From Roseivivax marinus (lineage in GTDB: Bacteria > Pseudomonadota > Alphaproteobacteria > Rhodobacterales > Rhodobacteraceae): 64,000 nt of DNA. The translations under genes and the position numbers were made by a program. Location: contig NZ_FOAI01000003.1 of the NCBI RefSeq assembly GCF_900109705.1, positions 124,001 through 188,000 of the forward strand, in the 5' to 3' direction. The first letter of the stretch is position 1; each line of letters begins with the position of its first letter. This document shows, in pieces, positions 17,643 through 27,153 of this stretch. The notes below the pieces were generated by a model. It was not told the DNA's origin, did no database searches, and was given only the letters and a program-made list of their open reading frames with translations.

Positions 17643-18263
17643 ATGACAGGACCCTTGCGCCTTGCGGGCGCCGTGGTGGCCCTCTGCGTCGCCCTGCCTG
17701 CAACACCAAGTTTCGCCGACACGCTCTCGACCCAGGGCCGGGCCAGACTTTTCTCGTCGCAGACGCGCGTGCTCGATAGCCGCGCAGCCCAGCAGTACAA
17801 CAACTCGGTCCGGCTGCAGCCGCCGCAGGTCGTGACCCCGACCAAATGGGGACCGACCGGAGGCGACGCCGCCACCGCGCCGGCCTATACCGGCCGCTAC
17901 AAGGGGGCATTCCTGCCCGTGGCCCGGCAGGCCGCGCGGCGTCACGGTGTTCCGGAGGACCTGTTCCTGCGGCTCGTTCAGCAGGAATCGGGCTGGAACC
18001 CATCGGCAAAGTCGCACAAGGGCGCGCTCGGCCTCGCGCAGCTGATGCCCGGCACCGCGGCGCGACTGCGGGTCGATCCCAACGATCCCGCGCAGAACCT
18101 CGAAGGCGGCGCGCGTTATCTCAAGGCCCAGTTCGAGCGGTTCAAGTCGTGGAAACTGGCGCTGGCGGCCTACAATGCCGGCCCCGGCGCGGTCGAGAAG
18201 TACGGCGGGGTGCCGCCTTACAAGGAAACGCTGAACTACGTGAAGATCATCTGGGGCGGTTGA
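17643..18263 (+). CDS. Lytic transglycosylase (SLT domain)
   Basis: Exported muramidase-like enzyme that cleaves peptidoglycan to give 1,6-anhydro-muramyl ends. The protein is 206 residues, with a signal peptide of about 25 residues (cleavage near FA|DTL), a Gln/Ser-rich linker, and an SLT (GH23) domain at about 90-203. Catalytic Glu115 lies in VQQESGWNP, followed by the family motifs [13 protein letters not shown] and [17 protein letters not shown]. No LysM or SPOR module is attached. It is a single gene, convergent with the solute-binding-protein gene. Confidence 0.92.
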   Translation: MTGPLRLAGAVVALCVALPATPSFADTLSTQGRARLFSSQTRVLDSRAAQQYNNSVRLQPPQVVTPTKWGPTGGDAATAPAYTGRYKGAFLPVARQAARRHGVPEDLFLRLVQQESGWNPSAKSHKGALGLAQLMPGTAARLRVDPNDPAQNLEGGARYLKAQFERFKSWKLALAAYNAGPGAVEKYGGVPPYKETLNYVKIIWGG

Positions 18264-18301
18264 TCCGTCGCCCCGGGCGCGGTTGGCGCACAGGGCAGGA
18301 G

Positions 18302-18319
18302 CCGAGCCGTGCGGCTCGG
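18302..18319. terminator. Possible terminator hairpin between convergent genes
   Basis: CCGAGCC and GGCTCGG pair around a 4-nt loop, 38 nt after the transglycosylase stop and before the convergent minus-strand gene. No T-run follows on either strand, so it may be a weak or Rho-assisted stop, or a chance hairpin. Confidence 0.35.
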
Positions 18320-18380
18320 TCCCCCGGTTCATCGCTCCCGAAGTCCACCGCCGCTGGTATCGCCCTGCGCTCCGCGCCGT

Positions 18381-20039
18381 TCAGGCGTCGTCGGCGTAGC
18401 CCAATTCATACAGATGAATTTCGAATGCGGGGTGCATGTCGGCCCCGACGACGCCGGGCCGCACGTGCCGGAAAAGCGAGCGCCAGTAGGGCTGCACGAT
18501 CACCGCGTCATCGCGCAGCATGGTTTCCAGCTCGGCCATGACCGTGGTCCGCTCTTCGGGATCGGCGAGTGTCTGCGCGCGGTCGAGCGCGGCATCGAAC
18601 TCCGGATTGGCGTAACCGGTCTCGTTCCAGACCGCGCCCGAGCGATAGGCCAGTGACAGCGTCTGGATGCCGAGCGGGCGGTGGTACCACTCGGTGATCG
18701 ACAGCGGGAAGTCCTTCCATTCCGACCAGAACCGCGAGCCGGGCAGGACCACGTGCTCGGCCTTGATGCCGGCGTCGAGTAGAAGCGCTTCGATCGCGGC
18801 CCCGGTGCGCCGGCCGACGCCGTCGTCGAGGGTGACGATCCGGTGGGTCATGTCGTGCCGCCCGGCCTGGATCAACAGTTGCCGGGCATGATCGGGATCG
18901 AAGACCGCCGGGCCGATGTCGGCATAGTCGGGCTGGACCGGCGCGACATGGTGGTTCGCCGCGACCTCGCCATGGTTGGCGTAGCCCAGTTCGAGGCAGA
19001 TGCCGTTGTCGACCGCCTGCGCCAGAGCCTCGCGCACCCGGTGGTCGGCATAGACGGTTTCTCCGTTCACTTCGGCATTCTGGTTGCCGCGGAAAACGAC
19101 GGTGGCCGCGGTTCCGACCTCCGAGACCTCCCAGCCAAGCTCGGTGGCGATCTCGATGAAGCGCCCGACATTCTCGTAGAGCATGTCCACGCTGTCCGCC
19201 ACGATCGCCGCGATCCACGAGGCCGGATCGGTGCCCATGTCGAGGAACTCGATCCGGTCGAGCGTTGCCGGTCCCCAGTCGTCGAGGCTCTCGCCCCACC
19301 AGTCGTGCCCTTCGGCGCGCACAAGCACGGCTCGGTCGCCGGGCACGATCTCCTCGGGGCGGTAGGGGCCGGTGCCGACGGGATTTTCCGCCATGGTCGC
19401 GGGGTCGAAGCCGTCTGGCACCACGGCGGCAGGATAGTCGGCAAGCGCGGCGATGAAGGTCGCGTCGGGCCGCGACAGGCGCACGCGCACGGCGCCGTCC
19501 TCGACCGTCACGGCCCCGGCGACCAGCGACTTGGAGACCGGGTCCACGAGGGCCGAGAGGCTCGCCGCCATGACGTTGCCGTCGACACCGGCGTCGCACC
19601 AGTACGAGAACATGCGGGCCACGTCCTCGGGGCCGAACGGCGTGCCGTCGGACCACGTGACCCCGTCTCGCACGCGCAGGAGGTATTCGGTCGCGGTATC
19701 GTCGACCTCCCAGTCCGCCAGGAGCATCCCGCGCAGGCTGCCGTCGCCGCGATATTCCACGAGGTATTCCAGCCAGCCGCGCGAGACGTTGGCGATCTCC
19801 GGCCAGTCGTAGGTGCGCGGATCCTTGAGCGGACGCACGTCCTGCTGGATCCGCAGCGTCCCGCCCGCGCGGCGTGTCGGGGTCTGAGCCCGCGCAGGCG
19901 CGGCAAGCCCCCCGAGCGCAGAGGCCGTGGCGGCAGTCAGGCCCAGCGACGTGGCGCGGGTCAGGAACTCGCGGCGCGAGAGCAGGCCGGAGGAAAGGCC
20001 CCGGACAAGGCCCGGGACCGCCGGGTGCGTGCGCCTCAT
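18381..20039 (-). CDS. Tat-exported ABC-type peptide/nickel-family solute-binding protein
   Basis: Periplasmic family-5 (DppA/OppA-like) binding protein of 552 residues. A twin-arginine signal is visible (SRREFLTRAT with Arg22-Arg23, then an Ala/Leu-rich h-region ending APARAQ). The mature part carries the family pattern of a lobe I WSDGTPFGPEDVARMFSYW segment, ENPVGTGPYRPEEI and a C-terminal ERTTVMAELETMLRDDAVIVQPYW. Tat export suggests folding before export. It overlaps the upstream AraC-type regulator by 4 nt. No permease or ATPase gene lies beside it, so it either shares a transporter encoded elsewhere or acts as a sensor. The ligand is unknown. Confidence 0.88.
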   Translation of the reverse strand: MRRTHPAVPGLVRGLSSGLLSRREFLTRATSLGLTAATASALGGLAAPARAQTPTRRAGGTLRIQQDVRPLKDPRTYDWPEIANVSRGWLEYLVEYRGDGSLRGMLLADWEVDDTATEYLLRVRDGVTWSDGTPFGPEDVARMFSYWCDAGVDGNVMAASLSALVDPVSKSLVAGAVTVEDGAVRVRLSRPDATFIAALADYPAAVVPDGFDPATMAENPVGTGPYRPEEIVPGDRAVLVRAEGHDWWGESLDDWGPATLDRIEFLDMGTDPASWIAAIVADSVDMLYENVGRFIEIATELGWEVSEVGTAATVVFRGNQNAEVNGETVYADHRVREALAQAVDNGICLELGYANHGEVAANHHVAPVQPDYADIGPAVFDPDHARQLLIQAGRHDMTHRIVTLDDGVGRRTGAAIEALLLDAGIKAEHVVLPGSRFWSEWKDFPLSITEWYHRPLGIQTLSLAYRSGAVWNETGYANPEFDAALDRAQTLADPEERTTVMAELETMLRDDAVIVQPYWRSLFRHVRPGVVGADMHPAFEIHLYELGYADDA

Positions 20040-20914
20040 GCGCGGCGTCCGACGAGCGCGGGCGCCGGACGTCCGCCTGTCGCGGCACGCGCCCGCAGGG
20101 CCGTGGGTGTCTCGCCGGTGTGGTGCTGCATGAATCGCGCGAAGTACGCCGCGCTCGAGAAGCCGAGGGCACTGGCGATATCCTGGATCGCCGGATCGGG
20201 ATCGCAGAGCAACACGCGGGCCTCGTAGACCACGCGCTCGGTCAGCATGTCCGCGGCGCTCTTGCCACAGGCGGCGCGACAGACGCGGGTGAGGTGTGTG
20301 GGCGTGACGTCGAGCATCTCGGCATAGTCGGCCATCACCATGTCCGAGCGGAAGTGCTCGACCAGTGCGGCGGCGAAGCGGCGCACCAGACGGTCGCCCG
20401 CGGTCTCGCGCGGCGCGTCGACCGGGCTTTCGGAGGTCTGCCGTTCCAGCCAGACCGAGACCAGCGTCAGGTGCGCGGCCAACGCGTCCTGGGTCATCGG
20501 CCGGTCGCGGGCGATCTCGCGTTGCATGGCCTCGATCTCGGAGGTCAGCTCGGCCTGGGCGAAGGTGTCGCGCGGCCGCAGGTGGAGCGGCTCGCGGGGG
20601 AGAAGCGGGCTGGCGCCGGGCGGGCTCTGGATCACCTGGCCGAGGCTCTGGGCGCCCATTTCGACTGCCATCAGCGTGCCGGCGGGGAGAAAGATCGCGT
20701 TGTTGACGCCAAGCCCGCGACGCACGCCGTTGATGACGATCCGGCCCTGGCCGCGGGTGATCCACAGCAGCAGGTCGTCGGTCCGGTCGTGCAGCAGCTG
20801 CATCCGCCACGGTTCGGTCCCGGCCAGCTGCGCGAAGGGTCGGCAGCGTATGACGCGGGGTTCGACCGGCGCGTGGATGCGCGCGGGCTTTCGCAGGAAT
20901 GCGGGTCCGGTCAT
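20036..20914 (-). CDS. AraC-family transcriptional regulator
   Basis: Predicted DNA-binding regulator of 292 residues. The N-terminal half resembles an AraC cupin-like sensing region (ITRGQGRIVINGVRRGLG, NAIFLPAGTLMAVEMG). The C-terminal pair of helix-turn-helix motifs runs over about 180-280, with YAEMLDVTPTHLTRVCRAACGKS and the signature IQDIASALGFSSAAYFARFMQHHTG. It starts 1 nt after the miaA stop and overlaps the binding-protein gene by 4 nt. The linkage suggests that it controls or is controlled with that protein, which is inference. Confidence 0.9.
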   Translation of the reverse strand: MTGPAFLRKPARIHAPVEPRVIRCRPFAQLAGTEPWRMQLLHDRTDDLLLWITRGQGRIVINGVRRGLGVNNAIFLPAGTLMAVEMGAQSLGQVIQSPPGASPLLPREPLHLRPRDTFAQAELTSEIEAMQREIARDRPMTQDALAAHLTLVSVWLERQTSESPVDAPRETAGDRLVRRFAAALVEHFRSDMVMADYAEMLDVTPTHLTRVCRAACGKSAADMLTERVVYEARVLLCDPDPAIQDIASALGFSSAAYFARFMQHHTGETPTALRARAATGGRPAPALVGRRA

Positions 20915-20915
20915 G

Positions 20916-21803
20916 TCAGGCGGCCTCCTCGGCCGGTCTCAGCGCGTGCCACGCGCCCATGCGGGCACGGAACCATGTGCGCTGGCGTTTTGCAAATTGT
21001 CGGGTGAGCGTGACCGCACGGGTCAGCGCGTCCTCCCGGGTCATGTCGCCGCGCACATGCGCGACGAGCTCGGCTGCGCCGATCGCCTTGGACGAAGGGC
21101 GGGCAGGGGTGAAGCGCGCGGCGTTGGCGCGTGCCTCGTCGAGTGCGCCGCCGTCCATCATGGCGGCGAAGCGACGTTCGATTCGCGGATCGAGCCAGTC
21201 CTTCGGCGCGTCGAGCACCAAGGCGTGGACGTCCCCGAGCGGCAGCCGTGGCGGCGGGGTGTCGTCCTGCCAAGCGGCGATGCCGCGTCCGGTCATCCGC
21301 TGCACCTCCCATGCGCGCTGCACGCGCATCGGGTTGAGCGGGTCGATCCGCCCGCGGGTCTCGGCGTCGAGCTCCGACAGCAAAGCCTCGCGGCCGTCCT
21401 CGGACAGCCGGGCATCCGCCTCGGCGCGTGTGGCGGCGTCGGTCTCGGGGATCTCGGCCAGTCCCTCGGTCAACGCGGCGAAGTAGAGCCCGGTGCCGCC
21501 GACGATGATGGGCCGCTCGGGGCCGTCGAGGATGGGCGCGAGATCGCGCATCCAGCGGCCGACGGAATAGGGCGTGTCGCCGGGGACGTGGCCGTAGAGG
21601 GCGTGGGGTGCGCGGGCCTCGTCCTCGGCCGAGGGCCGGGCCGTCAGCACGCGCCAGTCGTCGAACACCTGGATCGCGTCAGCGTTCACCACCACGCCGC
21701 CCCGCGCCTCGGCGATGGCGAGCGCAAGGTCCGACTTCCCGCTCGCCGTCGGCCCGGCGATCAGCACCGGGCGGTCGTCGTCGAGGCGGGTCGGGTCGAG
21801 CAT
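20916..21803 (-). CDS. miaA: tRNA dimethylallyltransferase MiaA
   Basis: Adds a dimethylallyl group to N6 of A37 in tRNAs reading UNN codons. The protein is 295 residues. The P-loop [15 protein letters not shown] lies near the N-terminus, followed by NADAIQVF in the place of the usual DSMQVY, then [26 protein letters not shown], and a C-terminal [11 protein letters not shown]. The ATG at 21803 is chosen over upstream codons because GGAGGG precedes it at good spacing and the conserved region begins directly after. In many bacteria miaA pairs with hfq, which is not the case here. Confidence 0.94.
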   Translation of the reverse strand: MLDPTRLDDDRPVLIAGPTASGKSDLALAIAEARGGVVVNADAIQVFDDWRVLTARPSAEDEARAPHALYGHVPGDTPYSVGRWMRDLAPILDGPERPIIVGGTGLYFAALTEGLAEIPETDAATRAEADARLSEDGREALLSELDAETRGRIDPLNPMRVQRAWEVQRMTGRGIAAWQDDTPPPRLPLGDVHALVLDAPKDWLDPRIERRFAAMMDGGALDEARANAARFTPARPSSKAIGAAELVAHVRGDMTREDALTRAVTLTRQFAKRQRTWFRARMGAWHALRPAEEAA

Positions 21804-22102
21804 GGACGCAGGCCCTCCGGGCGGGCGATAACACGATGATACGACAGGGCGATCCGGCACAGGCTGCCGGGCTATTGAGGCGGCACCATGACGGTGCGTG
21901 CCTTTGTCCGAATCTAGACCCGGGCCGTGCCGCGGTGCAACATCGCCCCTGGCCGATCGGCTTCACGCCGCCGAGAGGGCGCAAAAGCGCTGCGTCGGCA
22001 GGCGGTGGCGGCCCCGGCCCTATACATTTGCCTCGCGATACGGATATGGTCGCGCCAACATGCGGGCGCATCGCCCCGACAGCAGGCAACAGACGGACGA
22101 AC
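21804..22102. other. Divergent region between miaA and frr
   Basis: About 300 bases without a gene. The ribosome site of miaA lies at its left edge. A TATACA at 22021-22026 is the only -10-like hexamer seen for frr but lacks a matching -35. The uridylate kinase gene pyrH, usually just before frr, is absent. Confidence 0.45.
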
Positions 22103-22663
22103 ATGGCTGACGACTACGAACTCGACCTCGACGACCTCACGCGGCGCATGGATGGCGCCATGAGCAACCTGCGCACCGAATTCGCTTCGCTGCGGACGGG
22201 CCGGGCCTCGGCCTCCATGCTCGAGCCGGTGCAGGTCGAAGCCTACGGCCAGATGACCCCGATCAACCAGGTGGGCACAGTGAACGTGCCCGAGCCGCGC
22301 ATGGTCACCATCAACGTCTGGGACAAGTCGATGGTGAACAAGGTGGAAAAGGCGATCCGCGAGTCGGGCCTGGGCATCAATCCGCAGATGAACGGCACCA
22401 TCATCATGCTGCCGATCCCCGAACTGAACGAAGAGCGCCGCCGCGAGCTGACCAAGGTCGCCGGCCAGTATGCCGAGGGCGCGCGCGTCGCGATCCGCAA
22501 CGTGCGTCGCGACGGCATGGAGCAGATCAAGAAGAACAAGGACGGCATGTCCGAGGACGACCAGAAGTTCTGGGAAGGCGAGGTCCAGACCCTCACGGAC
22601 ACCTACATCGCCAAGGTCGACAAGGCGCTCGAGACCAAGCAGGAAGAGATCATGCAGGTCTGA
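22103..22663 (+). CDS. frr: Ribosome recycling factor
   Basis: With EF-G, splits the post-termination ribosome so it can be reused. The protein is 186 residues with the two-domain RRF layout: domain I helices ([21 protein letters not shown] and the C-terminal coiled segments from about 105) and domain II strands (about 30-104, [37 protein letters not shown]). The frame is open far upstream, but the ATG at 22103 begins the family's N-terminus. It is the first gene of a long + strand run leading to lpxB. Confidence 0.96.
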   Translation: MADDYELDLDDLTRRMDGAMSNLRTEFASLRTGRASASMLEPVQVEAYGQMTPINQVGTVNVPEPRMVTINVWDKSMVNKVEKAIRESGLGINPQMNGTIIMLPIPELNEERRRELTKVAGQYAEGARVAIRNVRRDGMEQIKKNKDGMSEDDQKFWEGEVQTLTDTYIAKVDKALETKQEEIMQV

Positions 22664-22731
22664 GCGATCCGGTCCGCGCCGCAGCGCACGGACCATCGCC
22701 CCAAAGCCTTCAGGGAGAGGACGGCCAGGCA

Positions 22732-23453
<722 letters not shown>

Positions 23454-23457
<4 letters not shown>

Positions 23458-24248
23458 CGGCACGTTCCAAGTGGCATGATCTCGGCGAACGCCTGATCTC
23501 GGGTGCGGTCCTGATAGGCGTCGGCGTGGCCGGCGTCTGGCTTGGCGGCATCGTCTTTCACATTCTCGTCGCGGCGATCTCGGGCATCATGGTCTGGGAA
23601 CTGGTGTCGATGCTCGATGCCAAGCGCGAGCGGTCTCCCCTGATCCTTGGCGTCGCCGCCGGGATCGCGATGCTCGTCGCGAGCGAGGTGCCCCCCGAAT
23701 TCGCGCTGCTCCTGGTGCTCGTGCCCTCCATGCTGGGCCTCGGCCAGATGGAACGGGGCGGCGTCACTTACGCCAGCTTCGCCGCGCTGATCCTTCTTGC
23801 GGGCTACGGCATGGTCGAGTTGCGCGACCGCTACGGGATCGAATGGCTACTCTGGTTGATCGGCGTGGTGGTGGTCACCGATATCGCCGGCTACTTCGCC
23901 GGTCGCTCCATCGGCGGCAAGCTTCTGTGGCCCCGCGTCAGCCCCAAGAAGACCTGGGCCGGAGCCGTGGGCGGCTGGGTCGCCGCGGCGCTCGTCGGCG
24001 TGGGATACGTCTTCGGCACCGAGGCCGACATCGGCATCGTCGCCCTGTCCATCGCGGCCTCCATCGCCAGCCAGATCGGCGACATCGCCGAAAGCGCGAT
24101 AAAGCGTCGGGCGGGGGTCAAGGACAGCTCTGACCTGATCCCGGGCCATGGCGGTCTTTTCGACCGCTTCGACGGGATGCTCGGCGCCTCGGTCTTTATC
24201 CTCATATCGGCGCAGGTCGTGGGCTTCCCGCCCGGCACCCTCCCATGA
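23454..24248 (+). CDS. cdsA: Phosphatidate cytidylyltransferase
   Basis: Integral membrane enzyme forming CDP-diacylglycerol from CTP and phosphatidate, the branch point of phospholipid synthesis. The protein is 264 residues with about seven helices. The diagnostic motifs are SPKKTWAGAVGG in mid-protein and the C-terminal signature GDIAESAIKRRAGVKDSSD followed by IPGHGGLFDRFD. The ATG at 23454 overlaps the uppS stop (ATGA), and longer upstream frame extensions are uppS shadows. It overlaps dxr by 4 nt. Confidence 0.95.
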
Positions 24249-25420
24249 GCGCGCCTCGGCGGATCAGCATACTCGGTACGACGGGGTCCATCGGGCAAAG
24301 CACGCTCGACCTCGTGCGGCGCGACCCGGCGGCCTATCACGTCGTGGCGCTGACCGGAGGGCGCAACATCGCTCAGCTGGCCGCCGACGCTGCCGAGTTC
24401 GGTGCCGAGATCGCCGTGACCGCACACGGCGACTGCCTCGACGCGCTTCGGTCAGCATTGTCCGGCACCGGGGTCGAGGCCGCGGCGGGCGAGGCGGCCC
24501 TGATCGAAGCGGCGGCCCGCCCTGCGGACTGGGTCATGTCGGCCATCGTCGGCGCGGCGGGCCTCGCTCCGGGGCTCGCGGCGCTGCGGACCGGCGCGAC
24601 GCTGGCCCTGGCGAACAAGGAAAGCATGGTCTGCGCGGGGCCGCTGATGCTGTCCGAGGCGCGGGCGCACGGCGGGCGCATCCTGCCCGTGGACAGCGAA
24701 CATTCGGCGGTGTTCCAGGCCCTTCTGGGCGAGGATGTGGGCTCGGTCGAGCGGGTCATCATTACCGCCTCGGGCGGCGCCTTCCGCGATTGGCCGCTGG
24801 AGCGGCTGGCCGCCGCCACCCCCGAGGAGGCCGCGACACACCCCAACTGGGACATGGGCCAGCGCATTACCATCGACAGCGCATCCATGTTCAACAAGGC
24901 GCTTGAACTCATTGAAACCCATGAGTTCTTCCGCATTCCGCCCGAGCGGATCGAGACCGTGGTCCACCCCGAAAGCCTCGTCCATGCGCTGGTGGGATTT
25001 GCCGATGGCGGGCTCATGGCGCATGTCGGCCCGCCGGACATGCGCCATGCCATCGGCTTTGCGCTGCATTACCCCGAGCGTCGGCACGTGCCGGTCGAGC
25101 GGCTCGACCTCGCGACCATCGGCAGCCTCAGTTTCCGGCCCGCCGACGAGACGCGGTGGCCGGCCCTGCGACTTGCCCGCGAGGTCATGCAGGCGGGCGG
25201 TCTTTCGGGGGCGGTGTTCAACGCCGCCAAGGAACGCGCGCTCGACGCGTTCATCGACCGGCGCATCGGATTCCTGCAGATGACCGAGGTCGTCGAGGCC
25301 ACGCTCGACAGCATCGGGTCGCACGCACGCCTTGTTGATGACGCGATCCACCTTGATAAGGTGCTCGAGGCAGACCATCTCGCGCGGTATACCGCCGACG
25401 AGATCATGGCGCGGCTCTGA
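24245..25420 (+). CDS. dxr: 1-deoxy-D-xylulose-5-phosphate reductoisomerase
   Basis: Converts DXP to 2-C-methyl-D-erythritol 4-phosphate with NADPH, the committed step of the MEP isoprenoid pathway. The protein is 391 residues with the N-terminal nucleotide-binding motif ILGTTGSIGQSTLDLV, the catalytic-domain segments ALANKESMVCAG, PVDSEHSAVFQAL with the metal ligands, TASGGAFRDW, and NWDMGQRITIDSASMFNKALE, and a C-terminal helical bundle. Position next to uppS makes sense because the pathway supplies its substrate. Confidence 0.96.
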   Translation: MSAPRRISILGTTGSIGQSTLDLVRRDPAAYHVVALTGGRNIAQLAADAAEFGAEIAVTAHGDCLDALRSALSGTGVEAAAGEAALIEAAARPADWVMSAIVGAAGLAPGLAALRTGATLALANKESMVCAGPLMLSEARAHGGRILPVDSEHSAVFQALLGEDVGSVERVIITASGGAFRDWPLERLAAATPEEAATHPNWDMGQRITIDSASMFNKALELIETHEFFRIPPERIETVVHPESLVHALVGFADGGLMAHVGPPDMRHAIGFALHYPERRHVPVERLDLATIGSLSFRPADETRWPALRLAREVMQAGGLSGAVFNAAKERALDAFIDRRIGFLQMTEVVEATLDSIGSHARLVDDAIHLDKVLEADHLARYTADEIMARL

Positions 25421-25434
25421 GCTGCGATCAGGCT

Positions 25435-25440
25435 AGGAGG
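25435..25440 (+). promoter_or_regulatory. Shine-Dalgarno site fixing the rseP TTG start
   Basis: AGGAGG lies 10 nt before the TTG at 25451. No ATG or GTG alternative with comparable spacing exists nearby, which supports the TTG as the true start. Confidence 0.7.
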
Positions 25441-25450
25441 AACCGGGCCC

Positions 25451-26791
25451 TTGGACATCGTGACGTTGCTACCGCAGTTCGGCGGCCTGATCTGGACCCT
25501 TCTCGCGTTCATCGTCGCCCTGTCGGTCATCGTCGCGATTCACGAGTACGGTCATTACATCGTGGGGCGCTGGTCCGGCATCGACGCCGACGTGTTCTCG
25601 CTGGGATTCGGACCGGTCCTGTTCTCCCGCGTCGACAAGCGCGGCACCCGCTGGCAGTTCGCGCTTCTGCCGCTTGGCGGCTACGTGAAGTTCAAGGGGG
25701 ACGCGAACCCCTCGGGCGGCACCGACGAGGAAGCCATCCAGGGTCTGACCGCAGCCGAGCGCCGCCGCACCATGTCCGGCGCTCCGCTCTGGGCCCGCTC
25801 GGCCACAGTCGCGGCCGGCCCGGTCTTCAACTTCGTTTTGTCGATCATCGTTTTCACAGCGATCTTCATGGCGCGCGGCGTCACGTCCGAGCCGCTGACG
25901 GTGGGCGAGATCTACGACCTTCCGAGCCAGCAGGAGCTACAGGCCGGCGACGAGATCATCGCCATCGCCGGCGAGCCGCTGCCGCCGTTCGAGGACGCGG
26001 GCTTCGACGAGTACCTCGACTCGCTGCCGGTTCAGGAGACACTAGAATACACGATCATCCGCGATGGCACCGAGATGGTGGTGCAGGGGCCTTACGTCCA
26101 TGTGCCGCTCGCCACGCAGGTGCTGCCGCTGTCTGCGGCCTCCGAGGCAGGGCTCGAACCCGGCGACGTCATCCTAGGGATCGACGGGCGGGACATCGTG
26201 GACTTCGGCGAACTGCGTCAGGCGGTCGAGGGGTCCGAAGGTGCACCCGTCGACCTCAGCGTATGGAGAGACGGGGACACGCTGGACCTCACGCTCGAGC
26301 CGCGCCGGGTGGACGAGCCGCAGCCGGGCGGGGCGTTCCGCACGGTCTACCGCATCGGCATCGCCGGCGGTCTGTTCTTCGATCCTGCGACCGAGACGCC
26401 AAGCCCGGTGGATGCGTTCACCGCGGGCGTCGGCCAGACGGGCGAGATCATCCGCGGGTCGCTGTCGGGCCTGTGGCACATGCTCACCGGCGCGATCTCG
26501 ACCTGCAACCTCTCGGGCCCCATCGGTATCGCCGAGACCTCCGGCGCGATGGCGAGCCAGGGCACTCAAAGCTTCATCTGGTTCATCGCGGTGCTGTCGA
26601 CTGCTGTCGGTCTTCTGAACCTCTTCCCCGTGCCGGTCCTCGATGGGGGGCACCTGTGCTTCCACGCCTACGAGGCGCTGCGTGGCCGTCCGCCGTCGGA
26701 TCGCGCCCTCAAGGTGCTGATGTCCATCGGGGTGACGCTGGTTCTGGGCCTGATGGTCTTTGCGCTGACCAACGACATCTTCTGCCCCTGA
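25451..26791 (+). CDS. rseP: RIP metalloprotease RseP (site-2 protease)
   Basis: Inner-membrane zinc protease that cuts anti-sigma factors and remnant signal peptides. The protein is 446 residues from a TTG start supported by a strong ribosome site. The zinc motif HEYGH lies in the first helix (IVAIHEYGHYIVGRW), a PDZ region covers about 130-290 with two partly degenerate units (LQAGDEIIAIAGEPL, GLEPGDVILGIDGRDI), and the C-terminal membrane part holds NLFPVPVLDGGHL with the third ligand. Location between dxr and bamA is the standard proteobacterial order. Confidence 0.95.
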   Translation: MDIVTLLPQFGGLIWTLLAFIVALSVIVAIHEYGHYIVGRWSGIDADVFSLGFGPVLFSRVDKRGTRWQFALLPLGGYVKFKGDANPSGGTDEEAIQGLTAAERRRTMSGAPLWARSATVAAGPVFNFVLSIIVFTAIFMARGVTSEPLTVGEIYDLPSQQELQAGDEIIAIAGEPLPPFEDAGFDEYLDSLPVQETLEYTIIRDGTEMVVQGPYVHVPLATQVLPLSAASEAGLEPGDVILGIDGRDIVDFGELRQAVEGSEGAPVDLSVWRDGDTLDLTLEPRRVDEPQPGGAFRTVYRIGIAGGLFFDPATETPSPVDAFTAGVGQTGEIIRGSLSGLWHMLTGAISTCNLSGPIGIAETSGAMASQGTQSFIWFIAVLSTAVGLLNLFPVPVLDGGHLCFHAYEALRGRPPSDRALKVLMSIGVTLVLGLMVFALTNDIFCP

Positions 26792-26925
26792 TATCGCGTG
26801 GCGAAGCGGCCCGGCCGCGACCGTGGCGCAAGTCTCGCGGATCGTGACATCCCGGCAAACGTGTCGAATATTTGCCGCATTCGCCGTCTATCGTGCCCCC
26901 GATCCGAGTTGGGAGCCACGATACC

Positions 26926-27051
26926 ATGACCACCCTTTTCAACCGTCTCAGCGGCCCGCGCCTCGTCTGTGCGCTGAACTGGGACCTGGCCTTCTACGGC
27001 ACCGCTATCGCCGCCGCGCTGGCGCTCGGCTCGTACGTCGCCACGCTCTGA
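26926..27051 (+). CDS. Candidate 41-residue membrane microprotein
   Basis: Short frame of 41 residues between rseP and bamA. After a short basic N-terminus (MTTLFNRLSGPR) comes a hydrophobic stretch from about residue 17 (NWDLAFYGTAIAAALALGS) ending in TL, compatible with one membrane helix. GGGAG at 26911-26915 stands 10 nt before the ATG. The function is unknown. It would be missed by length filters. The call rests on the ribosome site and the hydrophobic pattern only. Confidence 0.5.
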   Translation: MTTLFNRLSGPRLVCALNWDLAFYGTAIAAALALGSYVATL

Positions 27052-27092
27052 TCCAAAGGGCCACAGGTGGCCTTCGCGGCCGGCTTAGGCTT

Positions 27093-27121
27093 TTGACAAG
27101 GTGCGGCGATCCCGATACTGG
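27093..27121 (+). promoter_or_regulatory. Candidate promoter for bamA
   Basis: A perfect TTGACA (27093-27098) is followed after 17 nt by TACTGG (27116-27121), a weak -10. Transcription would begin near 27128, 26 nt before the bamA start. It follows a small hairpin GGCCAC/GTGGCC at 27059-27072. It would give the outer-membrane genes a promoter of their own inside the long run. Confidence 0.4.
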
Positions 27122-27153
27122 ATCCCACGAGGGATTTTGACGGGACAGGCGGC

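Noticed and set aside
17637-17652. GAAC-N7-GGAC as a LexA box for ssb or the transglycosylase
   Set aside because: It differs from the alphaproteobacterial GTTC-N7-GTTC consensus and overlaps the transglycosylase start codon.
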